From Bryum argenteum (taxonomy: Eukaryota; Streptophyta; Bryopsida; Bryales; Bryaceae): a stretch of 64,000 nucleotides of DNA. Below, piece by piece: positions 1 through 12,200 of the stretch (the stretch's first letter is position 1; each line of letters opens with the position of its first letter). The notes under the pieces were generated by a model that had not been told where the DNA came from, did no database searches, and worked only from the letters and a program-made list of their open reading frames with translations. The stretch spans positions 41,126,420 through 41,190,419 of the forward strand of contig CM073321.1 in assembly GCA_037043015.1 (NCBI GenBank). The letters are read 5' to 3'. The position numbers and the translations under genes are program-made.

Positions 1-2110
1 TAAGTTTGTTACTTTGTGCATGCATTTTGTCCACTGGAGTAGACACGATCTCTCCTTCTCTTTCATGGGCACAGTCTTGTCTCCCGTCCCGTTAATCTCT
101 CGAACAGTGTTCCAGTTGGCTTGAGCGCTGTCAACCATGAAACCTTTGAAATTGACGTTGACGACACCATGACGCGCCATAACTTCGTTAACATCCCCCA
201 AAGGTATGATTGTGCGTCCTTAGTCTCAGATTGAATGTCGCAAATGGCAATTGTCATCACCTTGGCGTGTTGACGGTGTGACCCGCCCTGTAACACCGCT
301 GTAGCACTGTCCACTATTGATGTGTTGGTGTGACCATGATCCGTGTAACACTGGTGCAGCCCTCTCTAATAACACCGGTGTAGCTCCCTGCACTGTAACT
401 GTGATAGTGTGACCCTAAACACTAAACCATAAGAACCTCATGGTTTGTCAAAAACTTCATCCGTCAATATCGCATCCATAGAGTGTCCGATCGCGGCGAA
501 TCAAACCATTCCGGAATCCACAGGTCCCGGGCAACACTGTGGACGGACCCTCATTAGCAAAGTCCACCTCATACAAGAGTCGATTTTTTAGAGTTGCACA
601 TGTGGACGCATATAGGATCTCTCGATTACGCAAAAAATCTCAACCACGCTGTAGGGTACAGCGCGAGGATTCCGAAACCACCTCAAGTTTGCGATTTAGA
701 CGTAAGACGGATGAGCCATCTGCAGATGAAGTTTGGAAATCCAAAACTTCATCCGTCTATAACTCCTCCGTTTTAAGTCCGATCACGACGTTCTTTACCG
801 TTTTGGAATGGGCTCAACATAGGCTACAGCGTGGTTTCCTTGGATTTACAGCCCTTACCCCATCCGGTGCCGGACCATAGCCACTGACACTCACTTGGGC
901 CGCATCACGTAAACCGCATCACAAAAGAGTGAGTCGAATCGACTGAAGCCAATTCTCCGCGACTTCGACATGGTAACCAAGGCCTCCCGGATGAGCCCTA
1001 AACACTGCATCGGGTACCAGATGGGAATAAAATGGATGTTTTGCGCACTGAAGCAGCGCCCGTCACGACACCCAATGGCACCTAAGACCCCATCCGGTTC
1101 CCGACGGGGGCAAGAAGAAGAATCTTGCATCTCCTCGATGATATTCTGCCGCGCTTGTCATGCCTACTATTCGGCAACTCTCACCCCATCGGGTACCCGA
1201 TGGGGACTTTTGATTGACTTTTTCTTCATGGCCAGGACAAGATCATCAATGCAAACGAGGTAAGTTTGCCTAATACTTTCGCTAAATCTTCAAATATGAT
1301 AACGAAAACCTTTGTTGAATGTCCTTGTATTTATAAATGTCAAAATTAAATGGAAAACTATTCATCTGTATTTCCCATCGGGTACCCGATGGGGTATTTC
1401 TATTCGATTTGTTGCGATTCTGAAAATAATTTGAAGTTTTTCCACGTGAATTTGCAATCTGGGAAGGAGTCTCGCACTTGCTGGTGTCCAAGGACCCTCA
1501 CTTGCCGCAACCCAGCGTGTGGGCGCAACTTGAGGTACGTGAGGGCTGTTTTGCAGTCAGGTGGGGGTCGGGTGGCCGATGGGGTCTTGGGACCTGCACT
1601 CGCCGCACCGCGGCGCCTCAACGCTAGGGGATTGGGGTCGCCCCTCCCAGCCATAATCGGCCATGAAGGTGGAGGTCGGGTGCCGGATGGGGCCCCGGCG
1701 CTCACCTACCCCGACCCCAGCGCCGCTCTGGGCCGCATCCTTACTCCCCCACGTAGCTGGCGTGGGGGGGTCGGGCCCCCGATGAGATCCCGCGACTCGT
1801 AGGGGCCTTACCACGCCGGGGCTTTACCTTGCCCCTATCAGCCGTCGAAGGCAGTGAAGGACGCGTTGAGACAAAGCAAAGGGCGCGTAGCAACACAACG
1901 TACCGAGGCGACAACATCAAACCCCAACTTTGACATTGCGCCCAAGAACTATTAATCACCTTATGAAGCAGCTCCCATTGTCTGCCCTCCGTGGAATGAG
2001 CTTCATCAAATGAAGGCAGACGATATAGAATACGATTTGTAACTCATTTCTTGTATATGTTTTCTTCACTATTCTTCCGTTTCTGAGTTCAAACTGATGA
2101 GCTTAGTCAG
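1..2110. other. Gene-poor left flank with short repeats
   Basis: No convincing gene is seen. Around 290-385 a short motif (TAACACCGGTGTAGC and variants) recurs three times with irregular spacing, and AAAACTTCATCCGT occurs near 451 and 742. Open frames here are short, overlap on both strands and match no family I know. From about 850 to 1,790 the DNA carries the palindrome family listed separately. The last 300 bases (1,800-2,110) lead into the ParB-like gene and probably hold its promoter, but no TATA box can be assigned with confidence. Confidence 0.5.
857..1786. repeat. Dispersed palindrome family, CCCCATCGGGT and its mirror
   Basis: Eight copies of a roughly 22-bp palindrome whose half-site is CCCCATCGGGT (a KpnI site, GGTACC, sits at the dyad) lie near 857, 1,007, 1,088, 1,184, 1,374, 1,561, 1,671 and 1,765. 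The copies at 1,184-1,205 and 1,374-1,394 are essentially perfect; the others vary at the centre or in one arm. Flanks between copies are not similar, so this is not a simple tandem array. Spacing runs from about 80 to 190 bp. The family could be small palindromic insertions, a binding site that has spread, or tips of hairpin-forming elements. Confidence 0.75.
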
Positions 2111-3929
2111 TTGGAAGGGGAGTTGGCTTTGACAAACACAACCTTCGCCACACCTGCACCTGAGAATCAACCTACAACTCAATCAACGCATACAAATGAC
2201 GTGGACGATGCTGATCGACTAGCGAAGATGTCATTGACCTCGAGGTTGGATAAGGGCAAAGGTCCCGCTAAGGGGTGCGTCGTTGAACGCAGAAGGCCTG
2301 CTCAAGAGTCGCGCTCTTTTGAACAGATAGTGGTTGAGGGTGGACATCCCGACAAAGGACCCCAACCAGCTCGCGAGAGTTTGGTAGATCACGATAGCAT
2401 TCCCTTGATAGAGGCTGAGGTCGAGGAGAGATTAGACAGTCTTGTAAGCTGGGAGGCTGTTCACACTGGATCCCGGATAGACGCGCTTTGCTTGAAGCCC
2501 AAACAAAAGTCACGTCTGAACATTCCTCTTTGCAGGCTGAAGGAACTGACAGCTGTAAGACCAACAATGAAGAATGATATCGAACTTCTTCAAAGTCGAT
2601 TTGTCAATGGAGGATACATTGAGGGCGCGGCTGTCTTCTACGTTGCATTAGAAGACGACAACTCCAAGTTCCATGACGTAACTGAGGAAGACATGCTGTC
2701 ATGGAGCGACAACTGGCGTCCTGTTAACGACGAGTTTGGAGCGAAATTGAAAGATGGTCCAGTTTTGCAACAGTTCTCGAACAAAGTGTTTAATGTTTGG
2801 GATGGTAATCACCGGTTGCAGGCTTCGCTACCAATCATCAACAGAAAGCACTCTCATGACATTGAGTGGCATCATTGATTGCATCATTTTGGACGTCAGG
2901 GGTAGAGTTATGGACACGCTTTCGATGTTGTATGACATAAATCAGTAAGTTTCTACCTTCATAATCCTTTCAACCATTTCAATTTGAAATTTAACACAAT
3001 CCGTTTTCTCATTCATTGCTTGCCGTTGATGGATTTTCAGGCGCAATCAAAACACCCATGTGAAGGAGGATCTTGTGCATAAGTATATTGACTGTATGCA
3101 CTTGGAAAATAGCCTCTTGAATATTTCAAGGGCTTGGTGTTAGAGGCTGATTATAACAAAACAGAGACCAAAAGTGTTCGGACTTGGTTTTTGCTTACAA
3201 TTCTTGGGCTTACAAACTTCTTCTACCAGGTTAGTTATCACATATGAGTCCTTGCCAACATACACTTTTGTAACGCCACAAATACACCTTTCTTGTGAAA
3301 TGCAGAGTGAGATATCAAAGGCTACTAATATTGCAGCAAAGAACTTCGAGAAGATGTTTCCAAATAGGGACAAATGGACAGGGCACGGGATTAACGAATA
3401 CATCCACAAGCATGTAACAGCCAAGAGAGGTACTTTAGAACGGGAGCTGAAGAAGCTTCTTCCAATTTGTGATGAGTAGTACAAAGGTAAGTTTATCGAG
3501 AAGGTGAAGGAGCATTACGAGACCTTTCATCTCTCCAAGATGCTCATTGAGAAGCTGTACGCATTTGCAACCTCTGCAATGGGCATCAACTCCGAGTTTA
3601 CCTGGTTAGACAGATGGAACGGGAACCCGAAGTCTACGGAAAAATTTAAATTCCCAAAACAAAAGTTCTCCGATGAGCAATTCAATTCCTTCTTGAACAA
3701 AGCTACTTTCTGGGCACAGGTAAATGTTGGCAATTGAATTTGGACCTTGGAATGTCTAGCTTCTTATGGAACGTTGCTTCTCCTTTTCCTGCAGCTTTCG
3801 AAAGATTGTTAAATCCAAGTAGTTGGTGCTCTCAAGGCGTTGAGGGTGGACGTCGATTATGAACCAGAGGGGCGAGACCGAATCATGCAAATCCAGGACT
3901 TATGCAAGGCCCCAAGTCAGAATACTAAG
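2111..3929 (+). pseudogene. Broken four-exon gene with ParB-like domain
   Basis: Exons are about 2,111-2,944, 3,041-3,229, 3,306-3,719 and 3,795-3,929, separated by introns of 96, 76 and 75 bp with GT-AG ends. Residues 1-130 are charged and low-complexity. From about residue 140 the protein has a ParB/sulfiredoxin-like layout: a strand SRLNIPLCRLKEL, a helix region ending FVNGGYIEGAAVF, then VWDGNHRLQA, the signature loop of the ParB superfamily, followed in another frame by IDCIILDVRGR. Later exons give a helical region ending NKATFWAQ at the last intron. The reading is disrupted: a frame change between 2,754 and 2,878, another near 3,135, an in-frame TAG at 3,477-3,479, and a TAA early in exon 4. 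The methyltransferase part seen in the relatives is not found downstream. ParB-like proteins bind or cleave DNA or use nucleotides; the role here is unknown. Confidence 0.6.
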
Positions 3930-3977
3930 GTCGCGATTCTAAGGATCCACCTTTACGTAAATTATATTATGCATTAA

Positions 3978-4033
3978 TGACGTCAGCCCTGAATTTCTTC
4001 GTTACAATATATATATGACGTCAGCCCTAATTT
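3978..4033 (+). repeat. TGACGTCAGCCCTAA motif, two direct copies
   Basis: TGACGTCAGCCCT(A/G)AATTT occurs at 3,978 and 4,016, about 38 bp apart. The same motif occurs inverted at 8,806-8,823 and 8,964-8,981. TGACGTCA is also the classical CRE/bZIP palindrome. The inverted layout could mark the ends of a decayed element spanning about 3.98-8.98 kb, or it could be a repeated regulatory site. Confidence 0.5.
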
Positions 4034-5815
4034 CCAGAAAACATAGTAAGAGATGTTCCAACTTAAAACCCTAACATTTTACAGCCATAGGCACCCTAAA
4101 GGCTAAAGCACGGTTATACACACTCCTTCTCTAAAACTCTTTGTCATCGAATTGTTACATAATCCACCCAAATTGGAGCAACGTCTAATTCATTCTAAGT
4201 AAATTGAAGGACCCTCACAAGTGGTCCAAATAATTTGGCGCAAACTGAGTCAAAACTTCCCTCTAAAAATAGAAAATTGCTCAAGAAAATCTGTCCACCG
4301 CTCATAAAAGTCTGCTCACCGCTCATGGAAATCTGCTCACTGCACGCACCATAGCAATCCTGTTGGCTAATTCCATGTCTCCTTTTCCCACAATGTTGTT
4401 TAGGGTTTTGAGTGCCATTTGCATCCCTGTCACCTTCCACACACATTTCTATTTTGTTATTGTCTCTAACAATTACACCTACATTCATTCATCCACCTAC
4501 ATTCATTCACCCACGTCCAAATAGACCTAAATTGAATACAATCAAAAATCGTGAACAACATCGTGGGAAAAGGAGGTTTTCTAATTCTACCAAAACTTAT
4601 GCACGACCTCGGCCCCTAACCTCCGTAACAAGCCTGATGAAAAACGACGACCTTCTTTGGCGACTTCGCATTCCTTACAGCTACCGTTACCGGCCTGACA
4701 CCGGCACCACCACGGCCTAACACAACCTCGGCCCATCATTCCCAACACCAGCACCTGCAAGGCACAGCACCGCCAACGGTACCAGCACCGGCGGTGAGCC
4801 TTCAGAACCAGAGCACAGCTTGACCACGGCACTAGAGCACGGTACCGGCAATAAGGTAAGTCACAACAAGCTAAGTCCCATTTTTTTCCTTTTAAAAAAA
4901 AAAATCTCTACATAATTTGTATAACCATATTTGGGAAATTTACTTTACAGGGACACCTATATTTTATAACATATTTTCGACGTTAAAACTCACAAACTGT
5001 TGTAAAAAGGGGATGGGAAATCGATCTATTGTTGCTTCATGAACGAGAAGTAGCTATGTGCTAACTTCAATTTGCTAATATGCCAATCTTCTTCACAATA
5101 ACTCCAATTTCTTTACATATGATATGAAACTAAAACTATTTGTTTCACTTTTTGCCAAAATTATACGTTTGTTTCCTTTCTCCTGAATAATTCCCGAAAG
5201 TGTTTTCTCAAATGAATATTCCCAACCATGCAATCATCGAAAAACTTTTTAACATTCACATGGCGATCAGATGATACTCAATTATATTTATACCATAAAA
5301 CCCTTACATTCACATTATAGACTCCTACATTTGTATATGGAAGTTACGTATAAGTCATATCACTATCAAAACAAGTTTTGCACTATAAAATCACTATAAA
5401 ATATATTACTCAGTCATGCGTCCATATATATCATGAAACCCTATTAAATATACTCGAATAAATACATATCAAAACTACATCAAATTGAAGAATAAATTCT
5501 CGTAGATTGTATACTTAACCAACCCTAGATCCTCCCAGTAAACCATGAAGTAGGGTTTGTCAAGTACCTCCTCTAATTCTTTGGCACTTGTCTCGAATCC
5601 ATCCGCCATATCATTTTGTGACCCCTGCTGAAAAGAGACCTCTACTCTTTATCAGTGATTCTTTTCTCCTCAAAGATTGCTGCTTCATCTCTCGATCAAT
5701 TGTCTTCCTCTTCCAATCCTGTGCAATCCTGAAGATATCACATGTTAATATTAATTCATATACTTATTCGGGATTATTTAGACCTTCACAAATATCAACA
5801 TATTTGTAAAAAATA
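4034..5815. other. No recognised gene
   Basis: AT-rich, non-coding in appearance. A short repeat of the form CCGCTCA with AAATCTGCTCAC occurs near 4,290-4,350, and a CACCGGCACC-rich simple stretch lies near 4,690-4,850. On the minus strand near 5,560-5,620 a short frame reading ADGFETSAKELEEVLDKPYF could be an exon downstream of the 5.8-6.2 kb N-terminal exon, but splice sites could not be fixed. Confidence 0.4.
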
Positions 5816-6201
5816 CTAATTTATTACCTCAGATTTAGAGTCCACACCTCCGTCGTCATCCCCATACACGCACCCAGACTCGCTAGACGTCCTGAACTCC
5901 CTTCTACGCCCTTCCTCCTCCTCTTCTTCAGCTTCCTCCGTCCCGACACACTCCGGGACACAGTCGAGGTTGATCGTTCGCATCTGAATTTTCCGCCTGA
6001 ATGGCGGTAGCACATCATCGTCAATCAATATATCGTACCTGTCAAGCTCCCGATCATCGCCGCTAGAGCTTGTCCCATCCCACTTCCGCAAAGCACTACG
6101 CTTTAGTGCTTAAAAATTATTAAACTTCATACCACCTTTCCGCTTCTTCTTCTCTGACCTATTTTCTTTTCTCTCTCACTACGGCTAGCGGTCTCGTCCA
6201 T
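5816..6201 (-). pseudogene. N-terminal exon related to the ParB/methyltransferase-like family
   Basis: The exon starts near 6,201 (MDETASRSER), runs through a basic stretch KKKRKGGMKF, then LPPFRRKIQMRTINLD, and ends in a glutamate-rich acidic run. It is clearly similar to the exon at 23,219-23,547, which has KKRRGGTRF and EPTFRRILKMRSINLD at matching places followed by a similar acidic segment. The basic and acidic parts are in different frames, with a TAA near 6,115, so this copy is broken. The MRTINLD strand resembles the first strand of a ParB-like fold, but the diagnostic DG(N/Q)H loop is not seen nearby, so this is probably a fragment. The basic stretch could be a nuclear localisation signal. 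Confidence 0.5.
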
Positions 6202-8028
6202 GCTGCTTGCTTGGAGATAACTTATCACACAATCTACCTTACGAGACCAAGAGTTCTCACTGCAAATGAAGAGGTCGAACTACGGGTTCCTCCTCCATTA
6301 TATCAGTTTTTATATGCGACCAACACACCCTCATTAGCCAACGCGTATTCTCTAACATCCCGCTATGACCCTGTCTGACAATCCAAAATAAGCTAAATTT
6401 TGAACGCATCTATTATTCAACTAAATCTCTGAAAATGACACCCGCCGTCACTTTACCTTCTACACCTACTTATTTAATTGAGGGATCTAATATTTTGAAT
6501 CGCGACTACTTGATGCAATTATGTCAGTCTAGATAATTTAAGTATTATAATTAATATGCATTATGTAAGTACATATGGACTTTGACGTGATTTATGGACT
6601 GAGAATGGTATGTAGGAATCGGGAGATATTTCCATCATCAACACAAAAGATGACAAAAGAATCAATTGCACACAAAACAAACATGAAAAATACAAAATAC
6701 ACCAAGAAAAATGGAATGTCATGGTCTATGTATTGATTTTGTTTACAGCATCCTCCGATGATAATTTTGTAATAGTAGTACACAATCTAAAGCAATGTTG
6801 ATTGAATGAGATGAGTAAAGCTTATGAAACAATAGACAATCTGAGGGAATTCAACAAGAGTGATAACCTCAATAGACTCGGGCAAGTAATTTTCAATTGG
6901 AATTTTGAACGATTGTGTGAATTCATCCTAGCGTGGAATTGAAGGGCAATGATCTATACATGTTTAGAGCATCCTCGGATACATCCATGTAATGGAAGAA
7001 GTAACAATGGGGAGATTCACCAATTCAACCCTCAATGGCAATGTGGTCGTCAAAGGATTGCGAAGATCTTCAATTCTATCTACTCATGTACACTACAATT
7101 GCTGTCTAAGCTCGCAGAAGCCGGCGACAAAACTTTCCATCCATCTCAGATTTGGCGAGAAACTGGCTAACACTTTGATAAGAACAAAGAGGCAATATGT
7201 AAGGCAACAAAGCACCGGAGATATTAGGGATGATGTTCCAAGAATTAGGAAAGTCCATCTCCCCCTTCCAAGACTTCGGGAAGTAATAGCACAAATCACC
7301 ATTCCGCCTATTCCTCCATTGGCAGTCATCAACCATTAGTATACGATCATGAAGGCAAACTCTCCAAGTTGGGTGTTATTTTGTAAAGCGGAGCATAAGT
7401 TTCTGGCAGTAAGGGTACCAGTCTAGATTGTGGCACTTATTCCGTCCATAGACAAATAATAGCTTTGATTGAATGTCGTGGGGAAGTAAATACTCAAAAA
7501 ACAAGACGTAGTCTTCCCATAGGCATAGAAGACCAGATGCCAACATGAAAGTACTTAAGGAGAATCTGAAAGAAAGAATGCAGCCCGGGCCGTCGATGGA
7601 TTCTCTTTAAGTTGAAGTGAGTTGGGTTACTTCCTCCGTAATCCTCGAAGGAAAGGACATCATTGACTGAGAACACAATCACATTCTGCATAAATACGAC
7701 ACATTCAGAAAAGTCAGCAAAAGAGATTAGAGTTACAAATAGAGGAGGAATATCAAGGGATTCCCTCATGCTTTAAGGACAACCACTCCCTTATAATCGG
7801 TGGCAGTTGAAATGAACGCATAACATCAAAAGAAAGACAATATTTGAGAATGGATAAGAAAACGGTGAAGTCGAACAAAGTGAAACCTTTTGTATGATGT
7901 TTGTAGGTGCTAAGTAAATATACATCGATATAGATAACCAAGTGGCATACGAGATGAATAACCAAGTGTAATTATAGAAACTATTCTTAATGCCACTTCA
8001 AGCATTAGTATCAAATGATATGGTCCAA

Positions 8029-8145
8029 GCTACTCAATGAGGGATCGCCCCATATAAAAATGCAGCTGCTACTCATCGGGGGATCGTTTCATATAATAAT
8101 GCGGCTGCTACTCATCGGGGGATTGCCCCATATAAAAATGCGGCT
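8029..8145 (+). repeat. 39-bp tandem repeat, three copies
   Basis: Three copies start at 8,029, 8,068 and 8,107; a fourth is cut after GCTA at 8,146. The unit begins GCTACTCATCGGGGGATCG and ends in CATATAAAAATGCGGCT. Copies differ at a few bases. It is too short to be a satellite and lies outside any gene I can see. Confidence 0.8.
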
Positions 8146-8805
8146 GCTAATTTGAACTGAGGATGAGCGTACGTAGGAATAAGAATGAAAGCAATAAAAG
8201 GTATGGGGCGGTCGCCCCATGGATGTCCCAATACTGGTCACTTAGAACTACTCACGCACAACATAGAAACTGTACAAGAGACAGGTGCGAAGTTCAAAAC
8301 CTAAAGAGTTATCTTTTACTTAAATTGTTGGGGACTTTTCGAGCATATTCCTCAGACGCTGGCGGTAGACCACCCTCAAGCGATTTGTTCACGACAAACT
8401 TATTAACTGAAAGACCTAAATGAAAAAGTCATTGTAGCCAGCGCTTCAGGACGGAAAGTAAGAAGGTATCCGGACTTCCTCTCCAAGGAGGGTGTATCGC
8501 CAAGTGACTGTCATTCAAAATGCACTTCAGTAGAGTGGGGAATGCACGGGTGTGAGCGGGGAGCGGTGAGCGGTGATTGGCAGTTTTGTTTTTTTTCTTC
8601 ATGGAAGATTAAGACCCTATTACCACTCATTGTACTTGAGATAGTGACCCTATCACCATTGAGTTGAGTGTCGTGAAATATATCTAGAAATAGTTTAGTC
8701 CAAAAGAGGACCCCAAATCCGTGAAGTTAGATCCTATTTCCGCGCGAAAGTAATGTTGGCTCCATCAAATAATAAATATTCAATAGTTTTTACATTGTCG
8801 TCAAT

Positions 8806-8981
8806 AAATTAGGGCTGACGTCATCGCTTCTCAGCTTATAAAATTGGAAGCCAATTTTCCCTTGATTAAGAATTGAAGGTTTTTACACATTTTGCTTCCG
8901 AATAATGGATCGCGAGAATAGGTACACCGATGCATTGAAATTGGAGTTGAAGGATTTACATCAAAATTAGGGCTTACGTCA
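8806..8981 (-). repeat. Inverted copies of the TGACGTCAGCCCTAA motif
   Basis: AAATTAGGGCTGACGTCA at 8,806-8,823 and AAATTAGGGCTTACGTCA at 8,964-8,981 are the reverse complement of the motif at 3,978 and 4,016. Two copies on each side, facing each other across 4.8 kb, is what eroded terminal inverted repeats would give, although no target-site duplication could be fixed. Confidence 0.5.
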
Positions 8982-9201
8982 CCATTAGAAGCAAGCATGG
9001 CTTCGCTTACATTGTATTGACATACTTAGAGTAATACTTAAAGCACTTAGTGTAGGTGAAGCTATAAACGATAATCATGATAAGTAAAAATATAAAACCG
9101 TATTGAAAAACACATGTAGATGGTAGATAAGTAATAGATGATGGCAACTACGAATGTATGGCGCTACCATGTCCGGTACCTATGAGAAAATAAATCACAC
9201 A

Positions 9202-12200
9202 CTATGCTGAAGGTGCAGCACCATTGAAGTGATGGTCACACTCATCAGCCTCAAAGTCTATAAACTTGAGCACACGATTGCTGAAACGCGGACGTGTACT
9301 GTCAGACAGAATAGGAGATGGAGCTCGAACGAACTCTTGTGCAAGACGCTCGGCATAGGAAGGTAGGGTAAATGTTGCTGGAGGGCTGTTGTAGAGGTGA
9401 GCGTTGCGAATCAATTGCTCTTTCAGATCTGCGATGCTAAAAGTACAAAGAAAGTCAATACAATATACTTGTAAGTGCGGAATTCAAAATTGAAAAAGAA
9501 AATAGATGATAATATTACGCACCAATGAACTTGCGGGGATTCTTCACTTGCGGTTCGTGAGAGTCATAATCTGCGGGTGGGGCTGATTCTCCACTTACTT
9601 CATCAATGGGAGGACCATCCTTGTAATCCGCTAGTAGTACAAAGATCTCTTCGCGTGCTCTATAGCGATGAGATGTCGGTTTGAGCGCGTGGAAGCAATT
9701 AAAGATGCACTTAAAGATACAGAAATCCGCGTTAGCAATGGAAAATGCATAAACGATTCCCGAAGTAGCTGTTACGGAAACATTACCTGTACTTGCGCTC
9801 CAGTCGAAGACAATATCCCCATCTTCCGTGAGAAAATCCACGAAGCATTGAATGCAAGAGGGGTCCTTCTCTTGTGAGCCTTGCCGTTTGGACAAACACG
9901 CATTATCTCTTCGTCTATAAAGTTACAGACGCGGTTTTCCTCATCAGACAAGATTGCCACACCTGCGTATGCTTGTGCCACTTGCGGAGTTTGGAACTTC
10001 GAAGGAAACTGCTTAGGAATATAAACTTTGATATTGAAGCAGTGAGTCTGCAAAACACAAGTATAGATATATTAACATATATTAAGCATAGAAATCATCC
10101 CTAATGAATTGTGAAATTCAAAACTATGGATTGTTTCGTACCTGTTTCGGGTGCGGTACGGTAGAGGCCATAGGGAGGGGTTTATATCCCCACCAGTCGC
10201 GAACAACACAAAAATTATATGTATGGGACTCAGGATCGAGAGTACGCTCGATTCTAGGACATTTAGGATGCATCACAAGAATGGCTCCAACGTCTGTCAA
10301 GTGGTATGCGGCAAAGATAAAGAGGTTCTCAAAGTAGTTTTTATCATGTCGGTTCCAGGTTGAAATTTCCGTAGGAGACACACTAGGCACACGCAAGTTC
10401 TCTAGAGCGTCTGCAAAAATGAGATCAATCCCTGGATGCTTGGGACTATATTCCATTGTCGTACAAGGGTACTTCCGGTCTTTTCCGATTTGCGGAACAC
10501 GTGAATAGTAAGATTTTGAAAACATGAATTATAATTTGAGAAAGGAGGAAATAAATGTTAAGTATACGTAATAGTACCTTGTTCATGTCTTTGACGATGT
10601 CTAGGATTTGTGAATCCCGATTGTCGGTCCCCAACAATTGATGAACTAAATCTCCAATGTTCCCCTCCTCTAGATACATAGGCAACGTGACTAATATTTT
10701 TGACGACGAGCTGCTACCGATGTGTTTTGGTTTCGAAATAGGAAACTTGGCATATTTCGGCTGATTGAGGCGACAAGGTGACAGCGGGGAGTTGTGGTCC
10801 ATAGTGAAAGATTGAAAAGGCGATCCTGCATTCGTAAGCTTACCTGCGGAAATTTGAGTCAATGGTGCAACGCCTCTACCTGGTGCATTGATCGTCGCTC
10901 CATCCGAAGCCTGAGTGAGGTCGGGTTCTTTAGGACCCGCAATATCTTGTGGGACAGGAGCAATTTCTTCGGATGCTTGTTGAGGTTCAAGTACAGGGTC
11001 TGATGCACCATTTCTTCGCTTTTTGTTTGCTCGAGGCTTGGGCTGTGCAACTAGTGGAGAAGGTGAAGAGGTTGGAACAGGTGCGTCTGGTAAAATGGAG
11101 AGGTCGTCGTCGTCCTACTTGTCAATGTCTATAGGTGCCGCATGAGCTACGTTTGAACTGAGGTTTCGAAGAAGATGCTTCTCCTCCTTTTGCGCGTAGT
11201 TGTCGTCGCAGTCAAGGAACCACCCTTCGATCGTCAATTGGGAGTAAGGAAACCGCTCATGTTAGGCTTGTGAGAAAAAGTTGCAAGGATCATTTGTAAC
11301 AGAATCGTCCTCGAACTCTAGTGGAATTGAGAACGAAGCTAAAACTCCCTTGGCAACAACTCTTGTTTTAAGAACCTATAGAAAAAGCAAACATTTTAGG
11401 GTATAGAAATTGAATGCGTTGTACAAGTTCTATTAATATTGAATAGCAAATCGGATGCATACCGGAATAACAGTCGCTTAATAGTAACTTTGCCCTCAGC
11501 AATCTTCCAAATATCCGAGCCTCTAATGAACTTTGGACTTGCATTAGGAGCAAGGTAGTTGCCGAATGCCTTCTCCCATAAGAGCACCCTCCACTTCTCA
11601 ACATACGCAGATGGCTTTAGGGCAACACTAGACCACTCAATGTTGAAATTCTTGTTCTTAATTAGTTTCTGCAAATCACTTTCAAGTAATTGCTCCGCTG
11701 AGAATAAATAAAACATGTTAGAATTTAAAATACCAGATGAAATGAAATATTGTAAACACGTAACAAAAATGCTAGTTACATGTGCCCAAAGAGAAGCGCG
11801 ATGTAGAAATGCAACCAAAGCTTTATCTTTCATTGGACGTTCTTCTGTAAAGCGAAAAGATTGTCGAACTTTGTTTGGTCGAACAAGTTTGTGGCGTGAC
11901 CTGATAATGATTGCAATCGAATCACTCTTGAGAATCATTCGCATCTCGTTTGCACTCCGATTGGGGTCCTTGTTTTGAAGATGTGGAGGCATATGAATGA
12001 TTCGAACTTTGACATTTCTAGGTAATGTAGTTTCTTCATCATCCCAAAGGGATTGGTGTTCATCATCTTCTTGAGTTGGTTGTAAATATCTTCAATTTCC
12101 AGAGAAATGTCACGTAGACCTCTAGTGCATATGTCTGTTGCATTTTGTTCTGGTACCATCATCGCATCATTAGCAAGGATGCCATCATCTCCATCGGGTG

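Larger units (their letters stand above)
6202..9201. other. Region without a recognised gene
   Basis: Several open frames of 60-115 codons exist on both strands (for example around 6,950-7,340 and 7,490-7,965), but none shows a family motif, splice pattern or codon bias I can support. The only ordered structures are the 39-bp triplicate at 8,029-8,145 and the inverted copies of the TGACGTCAGCCCTAA motif at 8,806 and 8,964. Around 8,550 a short GAGCGGGGAGCGGTGAGCGG purine run occurs. Confidence 0.4.

Noticed and set aside
6949-7965. Possible leucine-rich-repeat gene
   Set aside because: A few LPESIE-like words appear on the minus strand near 6,880, but there is no repeat period or NB-ARC or TIR motif.
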